From Anaerolineales bacterium (GTDB taxonomy: Bacteria; Chloroflexota; Anaerolineae; Anaerolineales; Villigracilaceae), in assembly GCA_020847435.1 (NCBI GenBank), contig JADLBX010000056.1:1-64000 (forward strand): a stretch of 64,000 bases of DNA, given 5' to 3'. Every line of letters starts with the position of its first letter. Position 1 is the stretch's first letter. The position numbers and the translations under genes were made by a program. The notes beneath the pieces are model-generated. The model made no database searches and had not been told where the DNA came from. It saw only the letters and a program-made list of their open reading frames with translations. Below, one piece after another: positions 1 to 8,112 of this stretch.

Positions 1-52
1 GTGAGTCTAACTCATAAGCCCTTGGTCGGGAGTTCAAATCTCCCCCTCGGCA
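1..52 (+). tRNA. 3' part of a tRNA gene, cut by the window edge
   Basis: A 5-bp T stem (GGGAG/CTCCC, 28-44) with the loop TTCAAAT is followed by a 7-base acceptor strand CCTCGGC (45-51) and discriminator A at 52. No CCA is encoded. The heptamer CTCATAA at 11-17 looks like a Met (CAT) anticodon loop, but its flanks do not pair. An alternative fold (GTGA/TCAT with a short variable arm) pairs better, so the isotype is left open. The 5' half lies outside the window. Confidence 0.6.
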
Positions 53-59
53 CTACAAG

Positions 60-84
60 AGACCGCGTGATGCGGTCTTTTTAT
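60..84 (+). terminator. Rho-independent terminator after the tRNA
   Basis: A 7-bp stem AGACCGC/GCGGTCT with loop GTGAT is followed directly by a T-rich run. It lies 8 bases after the tRNA discriminator and should end tRNA transcription. Confidence 0.8.
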
Positions 85-140
85 TTTGTGGGCTTTCGGA
101 CTGTGGAGCGGATTCTGTTTCAACCGGCTTTATCCACGCC

Positions 141-1457
141 TCAGCCGTCCCTTGCTAGCAAATCCTCCACCGTTTCCCTCTTCAACATCACCTCGACCTT
201 CCCCTCCTCCACCATCAACGCTTCTGGTCTCCGCGCGCCGTTGTAATTGGACGACATGCTCAGGTGATACGCGCCCGCCACAGGGATGACGATCAGCTCG
301 CCTTCTTTCAACTCCGGCATCGGCAAATCTTCGATGACGATATCGCCCGATTCGCAGTAGGGACCGGCAATCGAAACTTTTCCGCCGATCTCCCGATTGA
401 GCCCTTCCACGGGTAAACAGGAATATCTCGCCCCGTACAACGCGAAGCGCGGATTATCCGCCATGCCGCCGTCGGTGAGGACCCAGGTTTTGTCGCCGCG
501 CTGTTTGATCGCGCCGACGCGATAGACCGCCACACCTGCCCGCGCCACAAGACTGCGCCCCGGTTCGAGATGCAAAACAGGGAGGTCGAGTCCGCGCGAG
601 TTGCAGCCTTCGATCACCGCCTCGGCGACTCCGCGCACATAATTTTCAATGGATGGGTTTGGCAATTCGTCTTCATGATATGCCGCGCCCCATCCGCCGC
701 CGGGGCAAAGATGCCACGTGCCGCTAAAACCGATTTCCTTCGCAATATCGAGGGCGAGGTCAATGGCGGGGAGCAGCGGCTCGGGGTCGCGGAAGTTCGA
801 TCCTTGATGAAAGTGAATTCCATTCAACGGAAGATGATTCTCTTTGCAGAAATTCGCCGCTTCGATGATTTCCTCGCGCGTCATCCCAAATTTGCTGTCG
901 TGTTGACCGGTCTGTGTGTGCGCGTGATGTGTGGTCACAGCGACGCCGGGGAGGAGGCGCAACCAGAGATTGGGGATTAGAGATGGGTGATTGGTAGTTA
1001 GTAATTGGATCTTTTGTAATTCGGAAAGATTGTCAACGACGATCGTTCCCGCATGTTCAAACGCAGATTTCAAATCGGCTGTTGATTTATTCACCCCGTG
1101 GACGAGAATTTTTTCGCGCGGCGCTCCGCCGGCACCGGCGATGCCGATCTCGCCTTCGCCGGTGCAATCCACGTGCAGGTCGTGAGTTTGAGTCCACGCG
1201 GCGATGGCTTTGCACAGAAAGGCTTTGCCCGCGTAGGTGAGGTGTGACTCGCCCGGGTAATACGCGCGCAACGCAGATTTATATTCCGTGACGGCAAGGT
1301 CGAGGGTGGCGCGGTCATATATGTAAAGCGGAGTCCCGTACCCGTCCGCGAGAGAAGCGAGAGCATGTCCCGCGATGAAAAGTGAATCAGCGCGGACGCG
1401 CATCGATTCGGAGAAGAGCGAGAGTCGGTTGGTCATCCAAAAATGAGTTACAGGCAT
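141..1457 (-). CDS. lysA: Diaminopimelate decarboxylase
   Basis: PLP enzyme that decarboxylates meso-diaminopimelate to L-lysine, the last step of lysine synthesis, in the cytoplasm. The fold-type III barrel carries the PLP lysine in YAGKAF (K78), HFHQGS near 215-220, the phosphate-binding GGGWG near 253-257, EPGRS near 298 and the CESGD motif near 368 that supplies a catalytic cysteine from the partner subunit. At 438 codons the length is normal. Met8 (1436) is an equally possible start, as neither has a strong ribosome site. Residues of about 150-163 are encoded by a dispersed AT-rich repeat, which looks like an in-frame insertion on a surface loop. The gene stands alone; the other aspartate-family genes lie at 53-58 kb. 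Confidence 0.93.
   Translation of the reverse strand: MPVTHFWMTNRLSLFSESMRVRADSLFIAGHALASLADGYGTPLYIYDRATLDLAVTEYKSALRAYYPGESHLTYAGKAFLCKAIAAWTQTHDLHVDCTGEGEIGIAGAGGAPREKILVHGVNKSTADLKSAFEHAGTIVVDNLSELQKIQLLTTNHPSLIPNLWLRLLPGVAVTTHHAHTQTGQHDSKFGMTREEIIEAANFCKENHLPLNGIHFHQGSNFRDPEPLLPAIDLALDIAKEIGFSGTWHLCPGGGWGAAYHEDELPNPSIENYVRGVAEAVIEGCNSRGLDLPVLHLEPGRSLVARAGVAVYRVGAIKQRGDKTWVLTDGGMADNPRFALYGARYSCLPVEGLNREIGGKVSIAGPYCESGDIVIEDLPMPELKEGELIVIPVAGAYHLSMSSNYNGARRPEALMVEEGKVEVMLKRETVEDLLARDG
965..1010. repeat. AT-rich dispersed repeat tract inside lysA
   Basis: On the plus strand this stretch reads as a GAGATTGG/GATTAGAGAT-type unit followed by a GGTAGTTAGTAATTGG-type unit. The same two units recur in the amidase and fdrA genes, in the NmrA-like gene (first unit only) and in several spacers between 9 and 28 kb. 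Here it keeps the lysA frame open. Confidence 0.65.
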
Positions 1458-1542
1458 CGTGAGCCACTGAGTCCACTGAGAGCGTTGAGAAAAAACTCAT
1501 TTTCTCTGTGTTCTCTGTGGCGAAGAGATGTTTGCAAGAGGG

Positions 1543-1923
1543 CTACTGCTCGCCAAAGAATAAATCCCACCAAATTTGCACGTTCGTCTTCGGCGTTGGC
1601 GTTGGCACAGGAGCGCTGGCTTCAACCGGCGCCGCGCCGGGTTGCCCCAGAGGCACGACCGGTAAGTCGCCTTCCTGAACGTAGTGACCGTCGGTGCGCG
1701 CCCATTCATCCACTGCCGCGTCGGACCCGGCGAAGGCGATCTGCGTTTGCAATGCCATTTGTGTTTGCACGGCTTGGGTGGCTTGCGCAAGCACGAGTTC
1801 GCGTTGCTTGTCCAACAGTTTCAGCCCCTCGAGGCGACGGTTGAATTCGAGGACGATAAACACTAACGCAATCACGCCGATGATCACCGCGACCCGGCGC
1901 ACGTTGAAAGGGAGGCTAGGCAT
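1543..1923 (-). CDS. DivIC/FtsB-like septum formation initiator protein
   Basis: A 126-residue bitopic protein: short basic N-terminus, one membrane helix at about 10-26, then a charged and Gln/Ala-rich coiled coil to about 62, and a Pro/Thr-rich outer tail ending in an aromatic segment. This layout matches the FtsB/DivIC family, which links FtsL and FtsQ/DivIB in the divisome. The family is poorly conserved in sequence, so the call rests on topology and size. It lies 85 bases upstream of lysA on the same strand; the spacer between them holds only short repeat-like sequence. Confidence 0.6.
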   Translation of the reverse strand: MPSLPFNVRRVAVIIGVIALVFIVLEFNRRLEGLKLLDKQRELVLAQATQAVQTQMALQTQIAFAGSDAAVDEWARTDGHYVQEGDLPVVPLGQPGAAPVEASAPVPTPTPKTNVQIWWDLFFGEQ

Positions 1924-1989
1924 GGCTCAATCTTAATCGTTCTCTGATTCTCTGGCAAGCGGATATAATCGGAATTAAGATTTTATCAT

Positions 1990-2075
1990 TCAGGAATTAA
2001 CCGCGAAACGTGCAAAGAGCGCGAAGATTTTTAAAAGGACTTTCTGGGCGAACTTTGTGGGCTTAGCGGTTCAAT
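1990..2075. repeat. Dispersed intergenic repeat ending in GGGCTTAGCGGT
   Basis: The stretch contains GCGAACTTTGTGGGCTTAGC, which is nearly identical to sequence at 43278-43303. The upstream parts are also similar (a TTTAAAAGGA tract followed by a TTTCT stretch). Both copies sit just before a start codon on the plus strand. Confidence 0.6.
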
Positions 2076-2092
2076 GTCGTTTGGAGATTGAC

Positions 2093-2497
2093 ATGCCTCA
2101 CGTCAAACAGATCAATCACGTCGCGGTGGTGGTGGACGACATGGATAAAGCCCTGTCATTTTGGCGCGACGCGCTGGGACTGGATTTGCACGAACTGCGC
2201 GACGTGCCCGCGGAAAAATCGCAGGTTGCGTTCCTCCCGCTTCACGGCGCGGAAGTGGAACTGGTGCGCCCGACGTCGGACGATTCGGGTATTGCGAAAT
2301 ATCTCGCCAAGCGCGGAGCCGGTCTGCACCACCTCTGCCTCGAAGTGGACGATATCGAAGCGATGCTGAAGCAACTCAAAGCGAAAGGCGTGCGCCTGAT
2401 CAACGAAGAGCCGCGCGTTGCCGCCGACGGAAAGAAATACGCCTTCATCCACCCCGAAAGCGCGTCGGGCGTGTTGGTGGAACTATATCAAATCTGA
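2093..2497 (+). CDS. mce: Methylmalonyl-CoA epimerase
   Basis: VOC-fold metalloenzyme that interconverts the S and R forms of methylmalonyl-CoA in propionate or branched-chain metabolism. The chosen ATG has GGAG 8 bases upstream; the open frame extends further only through a repeat. Two beta-alpha-beta-beta-beta modules are visible, with the metal ligands expected at H9 (INHVAVVV), the histidine pair in GLHHLCLEV near 79-80 and the glutamate in LVELYQ near 130. At 134 residues it is family-typical. No methylmalonyl-CoA mutase is in the window. Confidence 0.9.
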   Translation: MPHVKQINHVAVVVDDMDKALSFWRDALGLDLHELRDVPAEKSQVAFLPLHGAEVELVRPTSDDSGIAKYLAKRGAGLHHLCLEVDDIEAMLKQLKAKGVRLINEEPRVAADGKKYAFIHPESASGVLVELYQI

Positions 2498-2617
2498 TGC
2501 AACAAAGGACACAACGGACACGAAGGCTGGTCTTGAGCCTGTCGAGGAAAAATCTGTGGAAAAGCGATTTGCCTATCGTTCACCGCTACCTTAGCGATCT
2601 TCGCGTTTAAGAAAACC

Positions 2618-4048
2618 ATGCTCGATCACATCGAATCCATCCTCCGCGACCAATGCGGCTTAACCAAAGACCGGGCGATCATTGCCGGCGTTTCCGGCGG
2701 ACCCGATAGTCTGTGTCTCATGAACGCGCTGCGCAAGGCAGGGTATCGCGTCATTGTGGCGCACTTCAATCACAAACTGCGCCCTGACTCGGATGCGGAT
2801 GCCAACACGGTGGAGCAAACCGCCGGGCGGATGAACCTCAAGTGGGTGATCGAAAAAGGCGATGTGCGCGAATTTGCCGAAACGCAAAAGTTATCCATCG
2901 AAGAAGCGGCCCGCACGATGCGCTATCATTTCCTTATGAAGCAGGCACGCCGCTTCAACGCGCAAGCGGTGGCGGTGGGGCACACGGCAGACGATCAGGT
3001 GGAGACCGTGCTGATGCACTTCATTCGCGGCGCGGGTCTGGCAGGCCTCAAAGGCATGACCCACCGCACGCTCATCCACATGTTCGATCCGCAGATTCCC
3101 ATCGTGCGCCCACTGCTCGATGTGTGGCGCGAGGAAACCATCGTCTATTGCGCGGCGAACGGGCTTCGTCCGCGGCACGATCCCAGCAATGCTTCGCTCG
3201 ATTTTTTTCGCAACCGTTTGCGTCACCTGCTGATCCCCACGCTCGAATCGTACAATCCGCGTTTCCGCGAGGTGGTCTGGCGCACGTCGCGTTCGGTTGC
3301 AGGCGATTATGAGATCGTCGCGCAAATGTTGGACGGCGCCTGGCAGGAGGTCGTCGCGCAGGAAACGCGGGATTTCGTCGCCTTCGACTCAGCCGCGCTG
3401 ACCAAACGCCGCCTCGGACTCCAACGGAACCTGATCCGCCGCGCCATGGAGCGACTCCACCCCGACAATTTGGACGCGGGCTTCGCCACCCTCGAGCGCG
3501 CCGCAAATTTTGTCTCCGACCCTGAACGTCCCACGCGCATGGACTTGGCGAAGGGGTTGCACTTATTGCGCGAGGGCGGGTTGATCTACGTGGTGGCGGG
3601 CAACGTCACCTTGCCCATCGAACGCTGGCCCCAATTACCCGAAGCCCGACTCAATATCCCCTTGCAGATTCCCGATCAGGTTGAACTCTCTGGCGGGTGG
3701 AAATTAAATTGCGAGCGTTGGAACATCCCCTCGCTCGCCATGGAAGAAGCGCAGGCGAACCACGATCCATTTCAAGTATGGCTGGATGCGCGCGACCTTT
3801 CAGCCTCGCTCGAACTGCGCGCGCGGCGCGAGGGCGATCGTTTCGAGCCGCTCGGCATGGACGGACACGAGACGAAGTTATCCGATTTCTTCATCAACGT
3901 GAAATTGCCCCAACGCGCGCGCGACCGCTGGCCCCTCTTGTGCCTGGGAGAAAAAGTGGTGTGGGTGCCCGGCTATCGCCCGGCGCATCCGTTCCGCCTC
4001 ACCGAGTCCACGCGGCAGGCGTTGTATTTTTCGTTGATGCGGGGGTAA
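2618..4048 (+). CDS. tilS: tRNA(Ile)-lysidine synthase
   Basis: Modifies the wobble cytidine of the CAU-anticodon isoleucine tRNA to lysidine with ATP and lysine, so that the tRNA reads AUA. The N-terminal N-type PP-loop domain has SGGPDS at 26-31, followed by HFNHKLRP and the HTADDQVET stretch typical of the family. A central helical domain and a C-terminal TilS substrate-binding domain (LELRARREGDRFEPLG, then LSDFFINVKLP) complete a full-length 476-residue enzyme. It follows mce after a 120-base spacer of degenerate repeat. Confidence 0.93.
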   Translation: MLDHIESILRDQCGLTKDRAIIAGVSGGPDSLCLMNALRKAGYRVIVAHFNHKLRPDSDADANTVEQTAGRMNLKWVIEKGDVREFAETQKLSIEEAARTMRYHFLMKQARRFNAQAVAVGHTADDQVETVLMHFIRGAGLAGLKGMTHRTLIHMFDPQIPIVRPLLDVWREETIVYCAANGLRPRHDPSNASLDFFRNRLRHLLIPTLESYNPRFREVVWRTSRSVAGDYEIVAQMLDGAWQEVVAQETRDFVAFDSAALTKRRLGLQRNLIRRAMERLHPDNLDAGFATLERAANFVSDPERPTRMDLAKGLHLLREGGLIYVVAGNVTLPIERWPQLPEARLNIPLQIPDQVELSGGWKLNCERWNIPSLAMEEAQANHDPFQVWLDARDLSASLELRARREGDRFEPLGMDGHETKLSDFFINVKLPQRARDRWPLLCLGEKVVWVPGYRPAHPFRLTESTRQALYFSLMRG

Positions 4049-4064
4049 CGCTGGGTTGAGAACG

Positions 4065-5042
4065 TCACGGATGCCCCAACACCGGGTGCGGCTTGTACGG
4101 CTCCTCCAACCGCTTCACTTCGTCCTCAGTTAATTGAATATCCAACGCGGCGATGGCTTGATCGAGGTGATTCATCTTCGTCGCGCCGATGATCGGCGAA
4201 GCAATATAGGGTTTGCTCAACACCCACGCCAGCGCGATTTGCGAAGCGGTGACGCCGCGTTCCTTGCCGATCTCTGCGGCGCGTTCCGAAACGTCGAAAT
4301 CCTCCGCGCGGTAGTACAACTCTCTGGCAAACGGATCGTTGGTGGAACGAGAAGTGTCGCCCTCTGCATTCCGCTGTCTCGCGAAGAATCCGCGCGCCAT
4401 CGGGCTCCACGGGATGAGTCCCACGCCCTGGTCCACGCACTGCGGAATCATCTCGCGTTCCTCCTCGCGATAAACCAAATTGTAGTGATTCTGCATCGAG
4501 ACGAAGCGACTCCACCCGCGACGTTCGGCGGTGGACTGCGCCTTGGCGAACTGCCACGCGTACATGGACGACGCGCCGATGTAGCGCGCCTTCCCCGCGC
4601 GGACGATGTCGTTCAGCGCTTCCATCGTCTCTTCGATGGGCGTGTTGTAATCCCAGCGATGGATCTGGTACAAGTCCACGTAATCCATTTGCAGGCGTTT
4701 GAGCGACCTGTCAATCGAATCCATGATGTGCTTGCGCGAGAGTCCGACATCGTTCACATCGTCGCTGATCTTGTTCCTGACCTTGGTCGCGACGATCACG
4801 TTCTCGCGCTTCACGCCGAAAAGTTTGAGCAGGTTGCCTGTCACCCTTTCGCTTTCGCCGAGCGAGTACACGTCCGCTGTGTCGAAGAAGTTAATCCCCG
4901 CTTCCAACGCGCGTTTGACGAAAGGCTTTGCTTCCTCTTCGCTCAACACCCACTCGCGCCACGCCTTGTCGCCGTAACTCATCATGCCGAGACACAAGCG
5001 CGAGACTTTCATGCCTGTCTTGCCGAGATTTATGTATTGCAT
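4065..5042 (-). CDS. Aldo/keto reductase
   Basis: NAD(P)H-dependent carbonyl reductase of the AKR superfamily with a single TIM barrel. Start chosen at the ATG at 5042, which has GGAGG 8-9 bases upstream; this gives 325 residues beginning MQYINLGKTGMKVS, the usual AKR N-terminus. The catalytic tetrad is D54, Y59 (FFDTADVYS), K87 (ATKVRN) and H128 (YQIHRWD). The C-terminal SPIIGATKMNHLDQAI segment carries the cofactor phosphate-binding part. The natural substrate cannot be told. Its tail faces tilS, 16 bases away. Confidence 0.9.
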   Translation of the reverse strand: MQYINLGKTGMKVSRLCLGMMSYGDKAWREWVLSEEEAKPFVKRALEAGINFFDTADVYSLGESERVTGNLLKLFGVKRENVIVATKVRNKISDDVNDVGLSRKHIMDSIDRSLKRLQMDYVDLYQIHRWDYNTPIEETMEALNDIVRAGKARYIGASSMYAWQFAKAQSTAERRGWSRFVSMQNHYNLVYREEEREMIPQCVDQGVGLIPWSPMARGFFARQRNAEGDTSRSTNDPFARELYYRAEDFDVSERAAEIGKERGVTASQIALAWVLSKPYIASPIIGATKMNHLDQAIAALDIQLTEDEVKRLEEPYKPHPVLGHP

Positions 5043-5065
5043 GGCGAATCCTCCGTCCGCATTGT

Positions 5066-5644
5066 TTATGATCCCTTCGCCGTCCCCGGCGAAGGCGTTG
5101 TCGTCAACCATTCACGCACATCTGTAATTTCGATGATCGGTTTTCTTCCATAATCATAATAGCCTGCGCTGGAGTAAGGATAATCTGCTCGGTCGTCAAC
5201 AATCTTCCATTTCTTAGCGATAGGGTTTTGGTGAATGTATTCCATTTTCTGCCACAAAAAAGATGGCGAGTAGATGTTTTTTGCCTGAATATCCTGCCAG
5301 ATGCTATGCTCGTGCCGCGGGTCGCGTTTCTTTTGGTGGAACACGTTTAATAAATCTTTTTGACCGTGCACGCGTAATCTCTTCAAAATTTCATGGGCTG
5401 TAAAAGAGCCGAATTGTTGAATTATAGTTCCGATCGAATCGGCTATGGGTTTAAGAATGACGTGAAGATGGGAAGGCATGATAACAAATGCGAAGAGGAG
5501 AATCCTTTTTTGTTTCTGCATCCATGCAAGAGAACTCAAAGGAATATCGGCGTATTCGGGTATAGTGAATAAATGTTTCCATTCGATGATGGATGCCGTT
5601 ACGAAATATAGGTGAGTAGGATCGTGAAATGATGGGAATGTCAT
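5066..5644 (-). CDS. REP-associated tyrosine transposase (RAYT), IS200/Y1 family
   Basis: A 192-residue Y1-type HUH transposase-like protein. It has the HUH pair in MPSHLHVIL (about residue 58-63), preceded by the FAFVIM strand, and the candidate catalytic tyrosine in EYIHQNP near 139. Family members process single-stranded palindromes and are thought to move or maintain REP elements. No IS ends are seen around it, which fits a RAYT rather than an autonomous IS. Imperfect palindromic repeats of BIME type are scattered through the window. The gene ends 23 bases before the aldo/keto reductase start on the same strand. Confidence 0.85.
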   Translation of the reverse strand: MTFPSFHDPTHLYFVTASIIEWKHLFTIPEYADIPLSSLAWMQKQKRILLFAFVIMPSHLHVILKPIADSIGTIIQQFGSFTAHEILKRLRVHGQKDLLNVFHQKKRDPRHEHSIWQDIQAKNIYSPSFLWQKMEYIHQNPIAKKWKIVDDRADYPYSSAGYYDYGRKPIIEITDVREWLTTTPSPGTAKGS

Positions 5645-5704
5645 GATTGACTCGCCGCCGAGGACGGCGGTGGAGCAGGGAGGGTTTGTCGCATTGTAAA
5701 CGAA

Positions 5705-5735
5705 AACGGGACAGCCGAATCAGCTGTCCCGTCGA
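5705..5735 (-). terminator. Terminator of the uracil permease gene
   Basis: On the minus strand a 9-bp stem CGGGACAGC/GCTGTCCCG with a 7-base loop is followed by TTTTCGTTT. It lies just after the permease stop codon and before the transposase gene. Confidence 0.8.
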
Positions 5736-5755
5736 GAAAGAAGCGTACTTCCGAT

Positions 5756-7114
5756 TTAGGCTTCGTTGGACGGTTCGAAGATCAGGAAGATGGCGTTGAT
5801 CAGAATGCCCAACACGGCCGCGGTGGCGATGGCGGGTAATCCGCTTGGGAAGCCGGGCAGGATGATCGGCAGGAAGCCGCCGGGGTATCCGATGTTGCCG
5901 CCGATGCCGACGATCATGATCACCGCGCCGATGGCGAGGTTGCGCGGGCTAAACATGCTGACTTTATTTTCCTGAATCAACGCGATGCCCTGCATACCGA
6001 TGGCGCCGAAGAGATAGATCGCCAGACCGCCGGTGACAGCCAACGGGATGGAGGCGACAAACGCTTCGAGTTTCCCAATGAAGCCGAGCAAAATGGCGAT
6101 CACGCCAGCCGCAAGCAACGCCGGTCCAGAGTAGTTGCGGGTGATCGCCATCAGGGAGTTGTTTTCGCCGTAGTTCGTGCCGGAGGTGGCGCCCATCAAA
6201 CCGTTGATAAAATCGCCGATACCGTCGAACACGAGGTTCAAACCGATGTAATTATCCAGGTGAATTTTTTCGCGTCCCGAGTCCTCGGCGAAGCGGTCCA
6301 CATACAGGCTCAGTTGGTACAAGTGAGCGGTCGATTCGGGAATGGTGGCGATCGCCATGATCGCGATGCTGAAGATCGCGGTGATTGCAAACTCGCCCGT
6401 AAAACTTGGGAAAGTAATATTCGGTACTTTGAACAAAGCGGCATCGGCTACGCCCGCTAAATTGACGGTATCCGGCGCGATGACCGCTGAGAGGAGATAC
6501 CCGACCGCCCCGCCTAAAAGCACCGGCAACATGCCGAGAAAGCCCCGGTTTTGCAGATAGACCGAGAGTAGAATGGTCACCAATAAGGTGACGATTGCCA
6601 CTGCAAAGTTTGCGCTTGCCATACCCAACGCTGCAGCAGCCAGACCAAAACCGATGATCGCGGCAACGGAACCGGTCACAATGGGAGGCAGGATTTTATC
6701 GAGGCTGGCTTTCCCAACCGCGCGGATGATAAAACCGACGACGATATTGAGCAAACCGGTCACAACGATGCCGCCCTGCATCGTGCTGAGCACTTCGTTC
6801 GGCAACGGCACGCCGAATTGCGGCGCGGCGCCGGTCATCGCGATCGCCACGCCTTGATAGGCGGCGATGTAACTAAAGCTCGAACCGTAAAAAAGCGGGA
6901 TGAAATTGCCGATGCTGTTCCGCGAAAGGATCAACGCCACGATCGTGGAGACGCCGGACGCCAACAAAACCGTGCCGGGGTGAAAGCCGCACAACAGCGC
7001 CACCAGCACGGTGGCGGGGAACATCGTTAACACATGCTGAAAACCCAACAAAATATTTTTCCCGAGCGGGGGGGTATCGTTGGGCATATACCCCATGACA
7101 GTATTCTTAGCCAT
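5756..7114 (-). CDS. uraA: Uracil (UraA-type) NCS2 permease
   Basis: Multi-helix nucleobase:proton symporter of the NCS2 family, inner membrane. Start chosen at 7114, where GAGGAGAA precedes the ATG; the upstream in-frame Met has no support. The N-terminal QHVLTMFPATVLVALL matches the UraA signature. The substrate-site residues of UraA are kept: Glu and His in IPESTAH (Glu241/His245 of E. coli UraA) and Glu in NYGENNSLMAITR (Glu290). That favours uracil over xanthine or urate as substrate. It is transcribed away from a molybdenum-hydroxylase operon, which suggests it feeds that pathway. A terminator-like hairpin lies in its leader. Confidence 0.88.
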   Translation of the reverse strand: MAKNTVMGYMPNDTPPLGKNILLGFQHVLTMFPATVLVALLCGFHPGTVLLASGVSTIVALILSRNSIGNFIPLFYGSSFSYIAAYQGVAIAMTGAAPQFGVPLPNEVLSTMQGGIVVTGLLNIVVGFIIRAVGKASLDKILPPIVTGSVAAIIGFGLAAAALGMASANFAVAIVTLLVTILLSVYLQNRGFLGMLPVLLGGAVGYLLSAVIAPDTVNLAGVADAALFKVPNITFPSFTGEFAITAIFSIAIMAIATIPESTAHLYQLSLYVDRFAEDSGREKIHLDNYIGLNLVFDGIGDFINGLMGATSGTNYGENNSLMAITRNYSGPALLAAGVIAILLGFIGKLEAFVASIPLAVTGGLAIYLFGAIGMQGIALIQENKVSMFSPRNLAIGAVIMIVGIGGNIGYPGGFLPIILPGFPSGLPAIATAAVLGILINAIFLIFEPSNEA

Positions 7115-7235
7115 TGCAGTTTCTCCTCTTGTGGATTGGGTTGGGCTTGCCTTGGACGTACTCGATTTCTTTTTTATCGTCCTCTGTTTCATGCTCTTTG
7201 TGTGGGTAACATATCACTGCGGGTTGCACCTCCAA

Positions 7236-7266
7236 ATAAAAAATCGCCAGCCTCTACGCATGGCGA
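7236..7266 (-). promoter_or_regulatory. Terminator-like hairpin in the permease leader (possible attenuator)
   Basis: On the minus strand TCGCCA/TGGCGA pair around an 11-base loop and are followed by TTTTTTATTT. The hairpin lies about 120 bases upstream of the permease start, so it could make transcription conditional. The loop GCGTAGAGGC faintly recalls PyrR-bound GAGAGGCU loops, but no complete PyrR element can be drawn. Confidence 0.45.
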
Positions 7267-7457
7267 CAGAATAAAACACAAGCGGACACGGGGACGATCA
7301 GCGCGGTCAACAGGCGATCAAATTCCTGTAAGTGGAATGGTCTCATGTTACACTACATAACCCTCGACGTTGAACGGGGATACGCTGTTTAAGAAAAAAA
7401 AACACGCTTCTTTTTCGGACCCTCAACCTGCCTCGGCTCGGATGCGTCTCTGCCCCG

Positions 7458-7487
7458 TTGACGTTCGCCTCCTCCTTGTGCTACACT
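7458..7487 (+). promoter_or_regulatory. Sigma-70-type promoter of the hydroxylase operon
   Basis: TTGACG (7458-7463), an 18-base spacer and TACACT (7482-7487), followed 22 bases later by the coxG ATG with AGGAG in front. This is the only convincing promoter between the divergent permease and coxG. Confidence 0.55.
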
Positions 7488-7509
7488 CCAAGCCTCATCA
7501 GGAGCGCTC

Positions 7510-7965
7510 ATGCAACTCACAGGCAACGTCGTCATCAACGCCCCGCGCAAAAAAGTGTGGGATTTCCTCACCGACCCGAACCAACTTGGTCAATGCGTGC
7601 CCGGTGTGGAAAAGATCGAAACCATCGAACCGCTCAAGAAATATCGCGGTGTCGTTTCAGTCGGGCTGGGTTCCATCAAGGCGCGCTTCTCAGGCGACGT
7701 GGACATCCTCGAACTGGACGAACCCAACCGAGCCAAACTCAAAGCGCACGGCACAGCCACAGGCTCCGCCGCCGACGCGCTCAGCGAGATGACCCTCAGC
7801 GACGGACCCGACAACTCGACCCTCGTCAACTGGTCGGCGGACGTGAACGTCTCGGGGCAACTGGCGAGTCTCGTCTCACGGTTGATGGTGCCTGTCTCTC
7901 AGAAACTAGCGGGCGTGTTTTATGAGGAAGTGAAAAAGAGGATAGAAGGAAACAACGGTGGTTGA
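7510..7965 (+). CDS. coxG: CoxG-like SRPBCC protein (molybdenum-hydroxylase accessory)
   Basis: A 151-residue START/SRPBCC-fold protein of the carbon monoxide dehydrogenase subunit G family, with the usual opening NVVINAPRKKVWDFL and the C-terminal VSQKLAGVFYEEVKK. In CO dehydrogenase clusters CoxG helps anchor the enzyme to the membrane or move a ligand; the exact role is unsettled. The ATG has AGGAG 5 bases upstream. It opens a plus-strand array with xdhC and the hydroxylase subunits. The last codons and stop lie within the first arm of a dispersed repeat. Confidence 0.85.
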   Translation: MQLTGNVVINAPRKKVWDFLTDPNQLGQCVPGVEKIETIEPLKKYRGVVSVGLGSIKARFSGDVDILELDEPNRAKLKAHGTATGSAADALSEMTLSDGPDNSTLVNWSADVNVSGQLASLVSRLMVPVSQKLAGVFYEEVKKRIEGNNGG

Positions 7966-8100
7966 GTAGTCCCGCGTGATTGTCGCGGGACGTATCGAAA
8001 CCACCCGTAACCAATAGCTCTTCATATTCCTGTTGGTTTCGATTTCGGCAAACTCAACCCAGCGGATACGACCTCCAAGAGCATTCGGGCTGCTCAACCA
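7955..8100. repeat. BIME-like palindromic repeat, degenerate copy
   Basis: Outer arms GGTTGAGTAG and CTGCTCAACC enclose an inner pair (GTATCGAAACCACC, and TTGGTTTCGAT further on). It is the most diverged member of the family seen at 10618, 16589, 17040, 17188 and 39898. It covers the whole coxG-xdhC spacer. Confidence 0.6.
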
Positions 8101-8112
8101 ACGAAATATTCT

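Noticed and set aside
1-289. Open frames of 81 and 67 codons at the left edge
   Set aside because: They run through the tRNA, its terminator and the lysA antisense strand, with no ribosome site.
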